A DNA stretch of 64,000 bases from Pelagibius sp. Alg239-R121 (lineage in GTDB: Bacteria; Pseudomonadota; Alphaproteobacteria; Kiloniellales; Kiloniellaceae): NCBI RefSeq assembly GCF_947331435.1, contig NZ_CAMZOF010000002.1, forward strand, positions 248,001-312,000, read 5' to 3'. Under the pieces are notes generated by a model that saw only the letters and a program-made list of their open reading frames with translations, did no database searches and was not told where the DNA came from. Made by a program: the position numbers and the translations under genes. Positions 8,607-17,869 of this stretch are shown here, one piece after another (within the stretch, counting starts at the first letter, position 1; the number at the start of each line of letters is the position of its first letter).

Positions 8607-9536
8607 ATGGACGTCCTCAGCGATATTCTCGATGTCTTACAGCTGCGTGGCACGCTGTATTTTCGGACTGCATTTTCGCCACCCTGGTCAGTTGCCGTTC
8701 CCGCCTATGGCGGCGCTGCCCGGTTTCATCTTGCAGCACAGGGGCGTTGCCATGTCCGCGTCGGTGAAGATCAGGACGTCACCTTGAACCCAGGCGATCT
8801 GATCGTCATTCCGAACGGTGTCGGGCACGTCATCTGCGACGACCCTGAAGCGACACCCCTGGCACTGGAAGACGTCGTCCAGCAGACCGGCTACTCCGGC
8901 GAAGGGGTCCTGATATATGGCGGCGATTCCAGGCCGGATGCCGATACCAAGCTGATCTGCGGACATTTCAACTTTGCAGAAGATGCGGAGCACCCCCTCC
9001 TGAAGGCGCTCCCTCCTTACCTTCTGGTCAGTGCGGAACTGCGCGCACGCGCCCCTTGGCTCGACGAACTGATGCGGCTGATTACACGCCAGATGTTCAC
9101 AGAGTCGCCAGGAGTCACGGCTTCGGTCATGCGCCTGTCCGAGGCCCTCTTCATCGAGGTCGTGCGCACTTGCGCACACCAGAACCCTGCGCTTTCAGGC
9201 ATTATCTCTGCCATGGGCGATCCGCGGATCGGGCGTGCACTCAATCTCATGCACCGCGACTTCGATCAAAGCTGGACTCTCGATGGCATTGCCCGGGAAG
9301 TGGGCATGTCACGCAGCCGCTTCGCCGAACAGTTCCAATCGATGATGGGCTGTGCGCCCATGAGTTATCTGTCAGACCTGCGACTGCAAAAGGCGATGAA
9401 TCTGCTGTCCAGCACCTCTGCACCTGTTCAGTCCATCGCCACGAAGGTGGGTTATCAGTCGCCGGCCGCTTTCTCGCGCGCCTTCACGGGGCGTTACGGC
9501 CGCAGCCCGAGCGATATTCGGCGCGAAGCTGTTTAA
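8607..9536 (+). CDS. AraC-family regulator with N-terminal cupin domain
   Basis: The product has 309 residues. The N-terminal half (about 1-190) is a cupin of the type found in AraC proteins (AQGRCHVRVGEDQDVTLNPG then DLIVIPNGVGHVI). The C-terminal portion from about 205 has two helix-turn-helix units (WTLDGIAREVGMSRSRFAEQ, then SIATKVGYQSPAAFSRAF). Proteins of this layout usually sense a small molecule and activate a nearby operon. The start is preceded by AGGAAG with good spacing. The target is unknown; the following YHS gene is a possibility. Confidence 0.92.
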   Translation: MDVLSDILDVLQLRGTLYFRTAFSPPWSVAVPAYGGAARFHLAAQGRCHVRVGEDQDVTLNPGDLIVIPNGVGHVICDDPEATPLALEDVVQQTGYSGEGVLIYGGDSRPDADTKLICGHFNFAEDAEHPLLKALPPYLLVSAELRARAPWLDELMRLITRQMFTESPGVTASVMRLSEALFIEVVRTCAHQNPALSGIISAMGDPRIGRALNLMHRDFDQSWTLDGIAREVGMSRSRFAEQFQSMMGCAPMSYLSDLRLQKAMNLLSSTSAPVQSIATKVGYQSPAAFSRAFTGRYGRSPSDIRREAV

Positions 9537-9681
9537 CTCTACAATTTGCTGATCGTCCCAACAACAACACCATAATTCTTGTTTTATCGCCATATCATTG
9601 CGAAAAACGCTCGTTCTCCTAGATAAATTTGGTGCCCGGGACAAACCGCCGGATCGACATCAAATGCTCAGGAGAACAGAT

Positions 9682-10170
9682 ATGAACGCCTCGAAATTTA
9701 TTATGACCGCCCTGGTTTCCACCGCCCTGTTGGGCGGCGCAGTTCAGGTTCACGCTGCCGACGAACTCAACGTCGTGCCGGGTCTTTCAATCGCCGGCGC
9801 ACCGCTTGCGTTGCATGGCTATGACCCGGTCGCCTACTTCACGCAAGGTAAACCGGCTCGCGGTTCCGACAAGCTGGTGCATGTCTATCAGGGTGCGGCC
9901 TACCGCTTCAGCAAGCAGGAACATCTGGAGAGCTTTAAGAAGAATCCAGCTCGTTACACCCCGCAGTTCGGCGGCTTCTGCGCCTACGGTGTTTCCGTCG
10001 GCAAAAAGTTCGACGGCGACCCCCAACTCTGGAAGATCGAGAACGACAAGCTCTACGTGAACCTCAACGAGGAAATATACGAGACCTTTCTCGAAGACCT
10101 CGACGACAATATCGATAAGGCGGTCAGCAACTGGACCGACATCGAACACACAGCCGCCAAAGATCTTTAA
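9682..10170 (+). CDS. Exported YHS-domain protein
   Basis: The start at 9682 follows AGGAGA at ideal spacing and gives 162 residues. A Sec signal peptide (FIMTALVSTALLGGAVQVHA, cleavage near residue 28) is followed by a YHS-like domain (HGYDPVAYFTQGKPARG, YRFSKQEHLESFKKNPARY, GGFCAYGVSVGKKFDGD). YHS domains are linked to metal binding in other proteins; here Cys in FGGFCAYG may take part. It is probably periplasmic. A terminator hairpin follows at once, so it is likely transcribed alone. Confidence 0.85.
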   Translation: MNASKFIMTALVSTALLGGAVQVHAADELNVVPGLSIAGAPLALHGYDPVAYFTQGKPARGSDKLVHVYQGAAYRFSKQEHLESFKKNPARYTPQFGGFCAYGVSVGKKFDGDPQLWKIENDKLYVNLNEEIYETFLEDLDDNIDKAVSNWTDIEHTAAKDL

Positions 10171-10192
10171 CCCAACCCTACACTCCACCTCG

Positions 10193-10231
10193 GCGTCCGG
10201 CGTGCACAGTCTCTCCGGACGCTCTTTTTTC
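10193..10231 (+). terminator. Rho-independent terminator after the YHS gene
   Basis: GCGTCCGG (10193-10200) pairs with CCGGACGC (10215-10222) and is followed at once by TCTTTTTTC. It is 22 bp after the YHS gene stop. Confidence 0.88.
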
Positions 10232-10280
10232 AGAACACATTTTTGACCGCCCCTTCACGATAAGAATCGGAGTTTGACCG

Positions 10281-11426
10281 TCAACGCAGATTGCTGTCGC
10301 CCAGAACCTGATTCAGAGCCTTATCCAGGCTGGCGACCGAGCGATCGACATTGTGCAGCTTGTCCAATCCGAAAAGTCCGAGCCGGAAGGTTCGAAAGTC
10401 TTCCGGCTCGTCGCATTGCAGAGGAACGCCCGCCGCAATCTGCAGACCCTGTGCGGCAAACTTCTTTCCGTTCTGAATGTCCGCGTCGTCGGTATAGCTG
10501 ACCACAACACCAGGCGCTTCGAATCCCGGCGCGGCTACAGATTTGAACCCCTTGCCGGCCAGTAGCGCCCGGACCCGGTCACCGAGTTCCTGTTGTTCCG
10601 CGCGCACCTTGTCGAAGCCGTATTCCTGCGTTTCTTTCATGGTATCGCGAAAGGCGGCCAGGGCGTCGGTGGGCATGGTGGCGTGATAGGCGTGCCCGCC
10701 ATTCACATAGGCCTCCATGATCTGCAGCCACTTCTTCAGGTCGCAGGCAAAGCTGGAACTAGCCGTCGAATCGATTCTTTCCCGCGCCTCCTCGCTCAGC
10801 ATCACCAAACCGCTGCAGGGTGACGCACTCCAACCCTTCTGGGGAGCGGAGATCAGCACGTCGACGCCTACATCCTTCATATCCACCCAGATGGTACCGG
10901 ATGCGATGCAGTCCAGGACGAAGAGCCCGCCAACAGCATGCACGGCCTCACCGACCGACCGCAGGTAATCGTCCGGCAGGATCATCCCCGAAGACGTCTC
11001 GACGTGAGGTGCAAAAACAAAGTCAGGTTTTTCAGATTGAATTTTCGCCACCACTTCCTCGATTGGCGCCGGCGCAAAGGGAGCCTGACTCCCAGCTTCG
11101 GTCTGACGCGCCTTCAGGACAATGGCTTCGGAAGGAATGTTCCCGGCCTCGAAAATCTGGGTCCAGCGGAAACTGAACCAGCCGTTGCGGATCACGAGAC
11201 ACTTCTTGTCGCCCGCGAACTGCCTGGCGACAGCCTCCATCCCATAGGTCCCTCCGCCGGGGACGACGACGACCGAATGCGCGTTGTAAACCTGCCTCAG
11301 AGTGTCAGAGATGTCGTTCATCACACCCTGGAAAGACTGGGACATATGATTGAGCGAGCGGTCCGTAAAAACCACCGAGTATTCGAGAAGCCCGTCGGGG
11401 TCGACGTTTGGCAGCAGGCCGGTCAT
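10281..11426 (-). CDS. Class V (PLP-dependent) aminotransferase, alanine-glyoxylate type
   Basis: The product has 381 residues and the fold-type I features of class V aminotransferases: a phosphate-binding GGGTYGMEA segment near 57-65, the PLP-ring aspartate D172 (LFVLDCIASG) and the Schiff-base lysine K197 in SAPQKGWS. It resembles the alanine-glyoxylate/serine-glyoxylate group, but the substrate pair cannot be fixed. A role in glycine or serine carbon handling would fit with sarcosine use nearby, which is inference only. It is convergent to the YHS gene and divergent from the DUF4864 gene. Confidence 0.88.
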   Translation of the reverse strand: MTGLLPNVDPDGLLEYSVVFTDRSLNHMSQSFQGVMNDISDTLRQVYNAHSVVVVPGGGTYGMEAVARQFAGDKKCLVIRNGWFSFRWTQIFEAGNIPSEAIVLKARQTEAGSQAPFAPAPIEEVVAKIQSEKPDFVFAPHVETSSGMILPDDYLRSVGEAVHAVGGLFVLDCIASGTIWVDMKDVGVDVLISAPQKGWSASPCSGLVMLSEEARERIDSTASSSFACDLKKWLQIMEAYVNGGHAYHATMPTDALAAFRDTMKETQEYGFDKVRAEQQELGDRVRALLAGKGFKSVAAPGFEAPGVVVSYTDDADIQNGKKFAAQGLQIAAGVPLQCDEPEDFRTFRLGLFGLDKLHNVDRSVASLDKALNQVLGDSNLR

Positions 11427-11735
11427 GCGTTCCTCCAGGATGAAAGGCTTTTTGTCCTCTTTGAATGACTATTGGAATTTGCGTGACGGAACAAGCGGCG
11501 ACTGAGGAGAGACCGCCCCTTTACCAGAAGTCGATGCTAGGACGAGGGTTTGAGGAGGCGTTACACACTGGATGAAGCTCGGCATCGAAGGTTAGCGAAA
11601 CGACCAAAATAGCCCGCAAAAGGCCAGCAGGACTGGTCACGTTCATCGGCCGACACCATCTGGTAACCTTGAGGGAGGGTTCCGCGCGACCAGTTCAGCG
11701 GGAATCCTCAACACTTGGGGAGGAGGCCTAAATCA
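11427..11735. other. Intergenic stretch, 309 bp
   Basis: This is the divergent region between the aminotransferase and DUF4864 genes. Apart from the Shine-Dalgarno sequence GGGGAGGAGG at 11717-11726, I see no clear repeat, RNA or promoter. Confidence 0.35.
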
Positions 11736-12170
11736 ATGTTGCAAAGACTGTTTCTCATTTTCTCGCTTGTCCTGATCGCACCGGGTGCTGGTGCAAATGC
11801 GGCGGAGGCCGACATCCCGGCCGGTGAAAAGGCAGCAATCAAGAGCGTCATCGAGTCGCAACTGGCTGCCTTTAAGGCCGACGATGGGCAAACCGCCTTT
11901 TCCTTTGCTTCGCCGACAATCAAGCAGTTGTTCGGAACGCCGGAACGCTTCATGTCGATGGTGCGCAGCGGTTATCCCGCCGTCTACCGGCCACGCGCAG
12001 TCGAATTCCGCAAGCTGCACCGAGACGGCACCGTCCTCGTCCAGGAAATTCGATTCATCGGCCCGGACGGAAAGCCCGTCATCGCCCTTTACAGCGTGGT
12101 TCAGGCGCCTGGCGGGCAGTGGCTGATTGACGGAGTCGTCACGGTTCCGGCGCCTGAGCAATCGATTTAA
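11736..12170 (+). CDS. Exported DUF4864-type protein
   Basis: The start at 11736 is chosen because GGGGAGGAGG lies 9 bp upstream and the product then opens with a clean signal peptide (LFLIFSLVLIAPGAGANAAE). The 144-residue product continues with KSVIESQLAAFKADDGQTAFSFASPTIKQLFG and ends with a short beta-rich portion (GGQWLIDGVVTVP), the pattern of the DUF4864 family. Function is unknown; it is probably periplasmic. Alphaproteobacterial genomes often carry such small exported proteins singly. Confidence 0.8.
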   Translation: MLQRLFLIFSLVLIAPGAGANAAEADIPAGEKAAIKSVIESQLAAFKADDGQTAFSFASPTIKQLFGTPERFMSMVRSGYPAVYRPRAVEFRKLHRDGTVLVQEIRFIGPDGKPVIALYSVVQAPGGQWLIDGVVTVPAPEQSI

Positions 12171-12262
12171 CTCAGCTCATTAAGATTTTTCTTCCCGAAA
12201 TTGACGCAACGGCGTTGTCGTCGGCGACTGCTTTCGCTTTAATCCGCCGATCCAAAATCAGA

Positions 12263-12307
12263 CGATCGCAGCACGGATAGCTCATGAGTCCGAAAAGGCT
12301 GCGATCG
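12263..12307. repeat. 10-bp inverted repeat in the gpt upstream region
   Basis: CGATCGCAGC (12263-12272) and GCTGCGATCG (12298-12307) are perfectly complementary with a 25-base loop. It lies 29 bp before the gpt start codon. No T-run follows. It may be an operator or a leader hairpin. Confidence 0.6.
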
Positions 12308-12336
12308 ACAGGCCGAGAGATCAGGGAGAAATCAAC

Positions 12337-12822
12337 GTGTCGTCCGACCAGCAGCAACCCCAGAAAACCTTTCCCGTATCCTGGGAACAACTCCACCGAG
12401 ACGCTAAAGCTCTTGCCTGGCGCCTGGTTGCCGCAGGTCCGTGGCAAGGCATCGCCGCAATCACACGAGGCGGCTTGGTCCCGGCTGCCGTCGTTGCCCG
12501 GGAACTCGACCTGCGCCTGATCGATACGCTCTGCATCGCGAGCTACGACGATCGCTCACAGGGTGAGATGCGCGTCATCAAGGATGTCCCCGGTGATGGC
12601 GAGGGCTGGCTGATCATCGACGATCTGGTCGATACCGGCAAGACAGCCCAGGCGGTTCGCGAGATGATGCCCAAGGCCCACTTTGCAACAGTTTATGCCA
12701 AGCCTGCTGGGCGGCCATTGGTCGACAGCTTCATCACCGAGGTCAGCCAGGACACATGGATCCTGTTTCCCTGGGACATGGAACTGCAGTCGGTTCCGCC
12801 GATCGTCCAATCGGGCCGCTGA
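12337..12822 (+). CDS. gpt: Xanthine-guanine phosphoribosyltransferase
   Basis: The product has 161 residues from a GTG start preceded by AGGGAGAA. It carries the phosphoribosyltransferase PRPP loop [11 protein letters not shown] at 93-103, the segment [20 protein letters not shown] typical of bacterial Gpt, and the C-terminal ILFPWD motif. Gpt salvages guanine and xanthine to GMP and XMP, usually in the cytosol or at the inner membrane. It is monocistronic and convergent with panC across a repeat element. Confidence 0.93.
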   Translation: MSSDQQQPQKTFPVSWEQLHRDAKALAWRLVAAGPWQGIAAITRGGLVPAAVVARELDLRLIDTLCIASYDDRSQGEMRVIKDVPGDGEGWLIIDDLVDTGKTAQAVREMMPKAHFATVYAKPAGRPLVDSFITEVSQDTWILFPWDMELQSVPPIVQSGR

Positions 12823-12845
12823 CTTTAGATTGAGAAGCAACTGAC

Positions 12846-12957
12846 TAGAGTCTGATCGTTATTCCTGAATCGGTGAGACGCGAATCAATCATTCCCGCAA
12901 GAGGTCGGAAGGCGATCCGCCGACTTGATTGTTTCCTTCAGGAACGACCGCGCTTTA
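12846..12957. repeat. Dispersed palindromic element, copy A
   Basis: TAGAGTCTGATCGTT at 12846-12860 faces AACGACCGCGCTTTA at 12943-12957. The inverse of the latter, TAAAGCGCGGTCGTT, is a variant of the former and of the cores found near 42347, 45948 and 63571. The inner part carries GACTTGATTGTTTCC, also partly shared with those copies. It lies in the 162-bp gap between the convergent gpt and panC genes and holds no ORF. Confidence 0.6.
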
Positions 12958-12984
12958 CCGGAAGGGGTGTTGCGGTCCTGATTG

Positions 12985-13911
12985 TTACGCCCTGGTACGC
13001 TTTGAGAGTGCCACCGGTAGGTTATCGATGATGCGTGTTGTGCCAAGCCAGACGGCCGCAAAAATACGCAAGCCCTCACTCGTCTGTTCGCCCGTGTGCA
13101 AGGTGAGATCCCGCTCATCCCTGATCTCAAAATAGTCGACCGAGGTAAATCCGCTCTCCGCCAGTCTCATTCGCCCATCGCGAAGGGCCTCAGACGTATC
13201 TCGCCCAGCCTTGATCGCAGCAACCGCTGAGATAAGAACCTCATATAGCAAGGCTGCCCGAGTGCGCTCTTCAGATGACAGCAGGCGGTTACGCGATGAA
13301 AGCGCGAGACCATCGGTTTCGCGAACCGTCGCCCCTCCCTTGATCGCGACGGGGATATTCAGGTCGCGCACCATGCGCCTGATGATCTGAAGCTGCTGGA
13401 AATCCTTCTCACCGAAGATGGCAACGTCGGGCAGGCACTGAAGCAGGAGTTTACTGACAACCGTGCTGACACCATCGAAATGCCCGGGCCGGTGCGCGCC
13501 GCAGAGACAATCCGAGAGACTAGGCAAGGAAACCGTGGTTGCAAAACCGGACGGATAAATCTCTTCGACCTCAGGCATATAGAGCAGGTCGACATTTAAC
13601 TTCGCAAGCTGCTCGATATCCCGGTTGTTATCTCGCGGATAACTTTCAAGGTCTTCGGCGCGGTTGAACTGCATGGGGTTGACGAAGATCGTTGCCACAA
13701 CCCGGTTGCAGAGCCCTTGACCTTCACGCATGAGCGAAAGATGGCCTTCGTGCAACGCGCCCATGGTCGGCACCAGGACAATCGTCTCGCCCGCGGCGCG
13801 CCATGCCGCAACATCTTTGCGCAGATCGGCGACAGTTCGGACGATTTTAGGCAATGGCTGGGTCGTGTCATCAGGCCTGTTCGAAGCACCTGACTCCTTA
13901 TCAAGCAACAT
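12985..13911 (-). CDS. panC: Pantothenate synthetase
   Basis: The product has 308 residues, somewhat longer than the usual 280 because of an N-terminal extension. The ATP-binding HIGH-type motif sits in [10 protein letters not shown] at 48-57. [35 protein letters not shown] and [10 protein letters not shown] are standard PanC segments. It condenses pantoate and beta-alanine. Its ATG lies inside the end of panB (11-bp overlap), so the pair is coupled. Confidence 0.96.
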   Translation of the reverse strand: MLLDKESGASNRPDDTTQPLPKIVRTVADLRKDVAAWRAAGETIVLVPTMGALHEGHLSLMREGQGLCNRVVATIFVNPMQFNRAEDLESYPRDNNRDIEQLAKLNVDLLYMPEVEEIYPSGFATTVSLPSLSDCLCGAHRPGHFDGVSTVVSKLLLQCLPDVAIFGEKDFQQLQIIRRMVRDLNIPVAIKGGATVRETDGLALSSRNRLLSSEERTRAALLYEVLISAVAAIKAGRDTSEALRDGRMRLAESGFTSVDYFEIRDERDLTLHTGEQTSEGLRIFAAVWLGTTRIIDNLPVALSKRTRA

Positions 13912-14767
13912 CGCTCTCTCCTGCAGAGCCTTTTTTCAAAGGCTGCTCGCGCGGCGTCCCAAAACAATGCTCCGCGCCTGGAAAGCGGCGGCTACGCACA
14001 TCTTGCGCGTAGGCCGCGACCGCACTCGACACATCAGGTGCCAAGTCGGCATAGCGCTTCACAAATTTTGGGGTGAATTCTGAAAACAGCCCAAGAAGGT
14101 CCTCAGTGACCAGTATCTGCCCATCGCAGCGGCTGGACGCACCGATCCCGATCGTCGGCACGGCTACGGTTTCCGTGATCTCCGCCGCCAAGAGTTCGAC
14201 CACCCCTTCCACAACGATTGAGAAGGCGCCTGCTTCGGCTACGGCACGGGCGTCAGACTTGATCCGCTTTGCTTCCTCCGATGTTCTGCCCTGCGTACGG
14301 AATCCGCCCTGACTGTTGAACGATTGCGGCAGCAGACCAACATGTCCCATGACCGGAACGCCGCGTTGGGCTAGGAAGGCAATGGTTGGCGCCATTTCAC
14401 GGCCACCCTCGAGCTTCACCGCCGCACACCCGGTTTCGGCGAGGATTTTGGCGGCATTGCGATAAGCCTGTTCCGGCGCCTCCTGATAGCTGCCGAATGG
14501 CATATCGACCACAACGCAGGCCGAACTGGCCCCCCGCTTAACGGCTTTACCATGCGCGCACATCATCTCGAGCGTCACACCGAGGGTTGTTTCCATCCCA
14601 TAGATCACCATTCCAAGGGAATCACCTACCAGCAGAAGATCGACATAGGGATCAAGCAAGCGGGCAATTGGGGTGCTATAGGCGGTCAAGGCAACGATGG
14701 GAGTTTGATTCTTGCTGGCTCGAATCTGTTGGATCGTCGCGGCTTTCACAGGCTTCTGTGCGCTCAT
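13901..14767 (-). CDS. panB: 3-methyl-2-oxobutanoate hydroxymethyltransferase
   Basis: Starting at 14767 the product is 288 residues, [20 protein letters not shown], with GAGGAG at good spacing; the longer frame to 14803 lacks support. Family signatures include [42 protein letters not shown] and [11 protein letters not shown]. PanB uses methylene-tetrahydrofolate to make ketopantoate, the first step of pantothenate synthesis. It is the first gene of panB-panC; panD and panE are not in the window. Confidence 0.96.
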   Translation of the reverse strand: MSAQKPVKAATIQQIRASKNQTPIVALTAYSTPIARLLDPYVDLLLVGDSLGMVIYGMETTLGVTLEMMCAHGKAVKRGASSACVVVDMPFGSYQEAPEQAYRNAAKILAETGCAAVKLEGGREMAPTIAFLAQRGVPVMGHVGLLPQSFNSQGGFRTQGRTSEEAKRIKSDARAVAEAGAFSIVVEGVVELLAAEITETVAVPTIGIGASSRCDGQILVTEDLLGLFSEFTPKFVKRYADLAPDVSSAVAAYAQDVRSRRFPGAEHCFGTPREQPLKKGSAGESDVA

Positions 14768-14864
14768 GGCAGGTTCTCCTCGGCCCACATGTCTCATACC
14801 CACTCCAACAGACGACCTGGAGGGTTTGGTGTAGGATCGGCACCATTCGCAGCACTTTATTGAT

Positions 14865-14976
14865 AGATTTGTTGCATCGCAAATAAAATTGAACCGACAA
14901 TATTCTTAAGAAAACTGAGGTTATGAAGCGACTTCTAGTAAATTCAACAACTTGACTTGTGCAATGCAACAAATCT
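14865..14976. repeat. Widely spaced 13-bp inverted repeat
   Basis: AGATTTGTTGCAT (14865-14877) is the exact complement of ATGCAACAAATCT (14964-14976). The similarity extends to TTGYG before and TCAAT after each copy when both are read outward, so the two divergent transcription directions carry the same element. Confidence 0.6.
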
Positions 14977-15063
14977 CAATCCACCTTTTTCCAGCACCGG
15001 TTTGCGGGTTAGACCCGTAAGTGCAACTGCACTAGTTTAGTCCCGCCAAGGCCGTCCTTCCTC

Positions 15064-15094
15064 GGATTTGCATTGAGATCAGAGATGCAAATCC
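15064..15094. repeat. 10-bp inverted repeat just upstream of rlmI
   Basis: GGATTTGCAT (15064-15073) pairs with ATGCAAATCC (15085-15094), with an 11-base loop, 41 bp before the rlmI start. No T-run follows. Confidence 0.6.
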
Positions 15095-15135
15095 TATCTG
15101 CCATGCCCGTCAAATCACGCAAGTAAGATGACCCT

Positions 15136-16323
15136 ATGCCTGCTTATCCCGAACTCCGCCTCAAGCCACACGTACATAAACGTGTTCTCCACGGTTCTCC
15201 CTGGATCTATTCGAACGAAATCGAGATGGACGGCGCCGCTCGATCGATAGAGCCCGGAGAAATCGTCCGGCTTATGGGGGCGGACGGCCATGCATTGGGT
15301 GTCGCAATGTTCAATCGTCACTCCCTCATTGCAGCGAGGATCATTTCACGGGATCCAAAGGTGCGTGTCGACGTTGCGTACCTGACGAAAGTTCTAAATC
15401 GCGCCCTGCAAATCCGTGAACGTCTGTTTGACGCTCCCTACTATCGCCTGATCCACGCAGAGGCCGATGGCCTGCCCGGTGTGATCATCGATCGTTTCGG
15501 GGATGTGCTGGTGGCCCAACTCAACAGCGCAGGCGCCGACAGATTTGGATCACAGCTGCTGGAAGCTCTTGCGCAGGCCGTAGCCCCCACAACCGTGGTC
15601 CTGCGCAACGACACGCCTGCGCGTCAAACGGAAGGTCTGGCATCCTTGTTCGAAGTACCCGTGGGACAGTTAACAGGCCCGATCGAGGTATTGGAGAACG
15701 GTGCGCGCTACTTCGCTGATCTCGAAAGTGGACAGAAGACCGGGTGGTTCTATGACCAGCGGATCAACCGAAGCTGGGCAGCCAAGTTCGCCAAGGGGCA
15801 CAGAGTGCTCGACTGCTACTCTTTTTCGGGCGGATTCACGGTCCAGTCAGCGTTGGCGGGAGCCCAGGAGGTGATCGCCATCGACCGTTCGCAGACGGCC
15901 CTGGATCTCGCCGCCAAGGCGGCCGCAGCCAACGGTGTGGCCGATAGCTGCCGCTTCGTAAAAAGAGAGGCCCTTACGCAGATGGCCGATCTGGCGAAAG
16001 AGAAAGAAAACTTCGGCCTCGTGATTGCAGATCCGCCGGCCTTCGTGAAGAGCAAGAAGAACCTGGCCCAGGGGCTAAAGGGCTATCGCAAGGTGGCACG
16101 GCTGGCGGCATCGCTTGTCGCCCCTGAAGGCGCGCTCTTCATCGCCTCCTGTTCCCATCATGCCGATCCGGTGAGTTTCGCCGAACAGGTTAAACGCGGC
16201 CTCAACGATGCCGGACGCGAAGGAAGGATCCTCTACAGCGGCGGCGCAGGTCCAGATCACCCGGTCCATCCGGCGTTGCCCGAAACGTCTTATCTTAAGG
16301 CAATGCTGCTCGCCCTCAATTGA
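15136..16323 (+). CDS. rlmI: Class I SAM-dependent rRNA methyltransferase, RlmI type
   Basis: The product has 395 residues, with a PUA-like RNA-binding domain at the N-terminus (HKRVLHGSPWIYSNEIE, VRLMGADGHALG), a linker domain, and a Rossmann methyltransferase core. Motif I is in RVLDCYSFSGGFTVQSALAGA, with the acidic VIAIDRS; the catalytic-type motif is DPPAFVKSKK, and CSHHAD lies near the end. E. coli RlmI makes m5C1962 in 23S rRNA. RlmK/RlmL-type relatives exist, so the exact target is probable rather than certain. Confidence 0.85.
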   Translation: MPAYPELRLKPHVHKRVLHGSPWIYSNEIEMDGAARSIEPGEIVRLMGADGHALGVAMFNRHSLIAARIISRDPKVRVDVAYLTKVLNRALQIRERLFDAPYYRLIHAEADGLPGVIIDRFGDVLVAQLNSAGADRFGSQLLEALAQAVAPTTVVLRNDTPARQTEGLASLFEVPVGQLTGPIEVLENGARYFADLESGQKTGWFYDQRINRSWAAKFAKGHRVLDCYSFSGGFTVQSALAGAQEVIAIDRSQTALDLAAKAAAANGVADSCRFVKREALTQMADLAKEKENFGLVIADPPAFVKSKKNLAQGLKGYRKVARLAASLVAPEGALFIASCSHHADPVSFAEQVKRGLNDAGREGRILYSGGAGPDHPVHPALPETSYLKAMLLALN

Positions 16324-16334
16324 CCGGCAATCGA

Positions 16335-17771
16335 TTAAGCGGCGGCTCGTCCCGTAGCGGTCAGCTTCGGTCGGGACTGGGTTATCGGCAATACCAGGCA
16401 GAAGCAGGTGCCCTCGGCGTCGGAAGCTTCCAGTTCTATGTCGCCGCCATGGGCGCGCATCAGATCGCGTGCAATCGCCAAGCCCAAACCGGTGCCATCA
16501 ACACGTGCCGATCCCTCGAAGGGCTGAAACAGCTTCTCACGCGCCCGCGGCGGTAGGCCCGGACCGTTGTCCGATATTACGATTACAAACCGATCCCCGG
16601 CCCGGCGTGCGCTGATGGACACATCCGTTGCGCCCGCCTGTATCGCATTGTGGCCAAGATTGGACAGCACACGGAAAAGCTGATCCCGGTCGGCTTCCAC
16701 GTCAGTCCCGACGTCAAGCCGGTTCGACCAGGCAGATTCGCCGGTGACCGGCTGCGGAAGCCCTTCGCCCACATCCTGCACGAGGTCATAAAGATCGAAG
16801 TGGCTGAGATCCAATACAGGCGGCCCTTCACGAGTGAAATTCAAGGTTTGAGCACAGAGATTCACCGCCCGATCGATCGCCCGCATCAAGGTGGGCGTCA
16901 CTCTGCGAACCTCCGGGTCGTCGCTGCCGGTAAGGCGGTCGGAAACAAGCACAGCTGTCGCGAGGATATTGCGCAAATCGTGATTGATCTTGGTGACCGC
17001 CGTGCCGAGCGCGGCGAGCCTCGTTTTCTGTTGCAGGGAAGCCCGCAAGCCTTCCTGCATTGAGGTCAGCTCGCGCTGGGCGATCCCGATCTCATCGCCC
17101 CGGTCCGAGTGGGCAAGACTGGTTGTTGCGTCCTCAGGCGACGCACGGAAAGCCACCATGCTGCTGGTAATCCGCCGCATGGGGCGCACCATCAGCCAAT
17201 GCAGGCTGAGGTAGACCAGAGCCGCGGTGATCAATGCGATCCCGAATGAGAGCTGCAGAATGCGCTGAGAGTAATCCAGCATTGCCATCCGCATGGGCGA
17301 CTCATCCAGCACGATATCAACCAAGATTTCCGGATCCTTTGGAGACGGGCCGACAACACGCAGAAGCCGGTTCTCACCATGCCAGAGCGTCATGAAGGCG
17401 TCGCCGATCAATCCGAAGAACGTGGCGTTTCTAAGATCGTATGCCGAATCGATCGCGCCCGGCTTTTCGACCATCAGCATAAGCTTCAAGTCGTCGTCCG
17501 GCTTGCTGAGAGCAACTGAGTAAGCGTTGACGTGCGCCAGCAGCTCCTGCTCCAGGTCCTCGGTCACCATATTGTCGTCGGTTGCTTCGAGCGCGAGGAT
17601 CGCCAGGTGACCGGCGGCGAGCCGCCCTTCGAGGAAGGAAAGCCTGAAGCGGCCAATCGAGGGCGCGTAGATCAGGACTTCCGACAACATCACGAAAGCG
17701 ATCGTCAAGAGCAGCAGCCTGGCGGAAAGGCCTCTGACCAGCGGCGGCAATTTAAGTCTGTGTCCCGTCAT
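16335..17771 (-). CDS. Membrane sensor histidine kinase
   Basis: The product has 478 residues. Transmembrane helices are at about 16-36 and 172-194, flanking a periplasmic sensor of about 135 residues; a HAMP-like linker follows (VRPMRRITSSMVAF). The phospho-acceptor is probably H264 in INHDLRNIL, close to but not the commonest H-box. The ATPase part has the N box (LGHNAIQ), DNGPGLP and GTGLGLAIARDL. No response regulator lies next to it, so the partner is encoded elsewhere. It is convergent with rlmI. Confidence 0.9.
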   Translation of the reverse strand: MTGHRLKLPPLVRGLSARLLLLTIAFVMLSEVLIYAPSIGRFRLSFLEGRLAAGHLAILALEATDDNMVTEDLEQELLAHVNAYSVALSKPDDDLKLMLMVEKPGAIDSAYDLRNATFFGLIGDAFMTLWHGENRLLRVVGPSPKDPEILVDIVLDESPMRMAMLDYSQRILQLSFGIALITAALVYLSLHWLMVRPMRRITSSMVAFRASPEDATTSLAHSDRGDEIGIAQRELTSMQEGLRASLQQKTRLAALGTAVTKINHDLRNILATAVLVSDRLTGSDDPEVRRVTPTLMRAIDRAVNLCAQTLNFTREGPPVLDLSHFDLYDLVQDVGEGLPQPVTGESAWSNRLDVGTDVEADRDQLFRVLSNLGHNAIQAGATDVSISARRAGDRFVIVISDNGPGLPPRAREKLFQPFEGSARVDGTGLGLAIARDLMRAHGGDIELEASDAEGTCFCLVLPITQSRPKLTATGRAAA

Positions 17772-17869
17772 AATCTGCGTTTAACACCCGATCATCGGCA
17801 GCCCAATCCGCACGAACAGAACGGATTCGACAAATAATCACCCGATTCACCGTGTCAACTCAACGCCGA

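Larger units (their letters stand above)
14768..15135. other. AT-rich divergent region between panB and rlmI, 368 bp
   Basis: It contains two inverted-repeat features listed separately. On the minus strand, TTGCGA and TAAAGT lie 17 bp apart near 14852-14880 and could form the panB promoter. No coding sequence is recognised. Confidence 0.4.
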
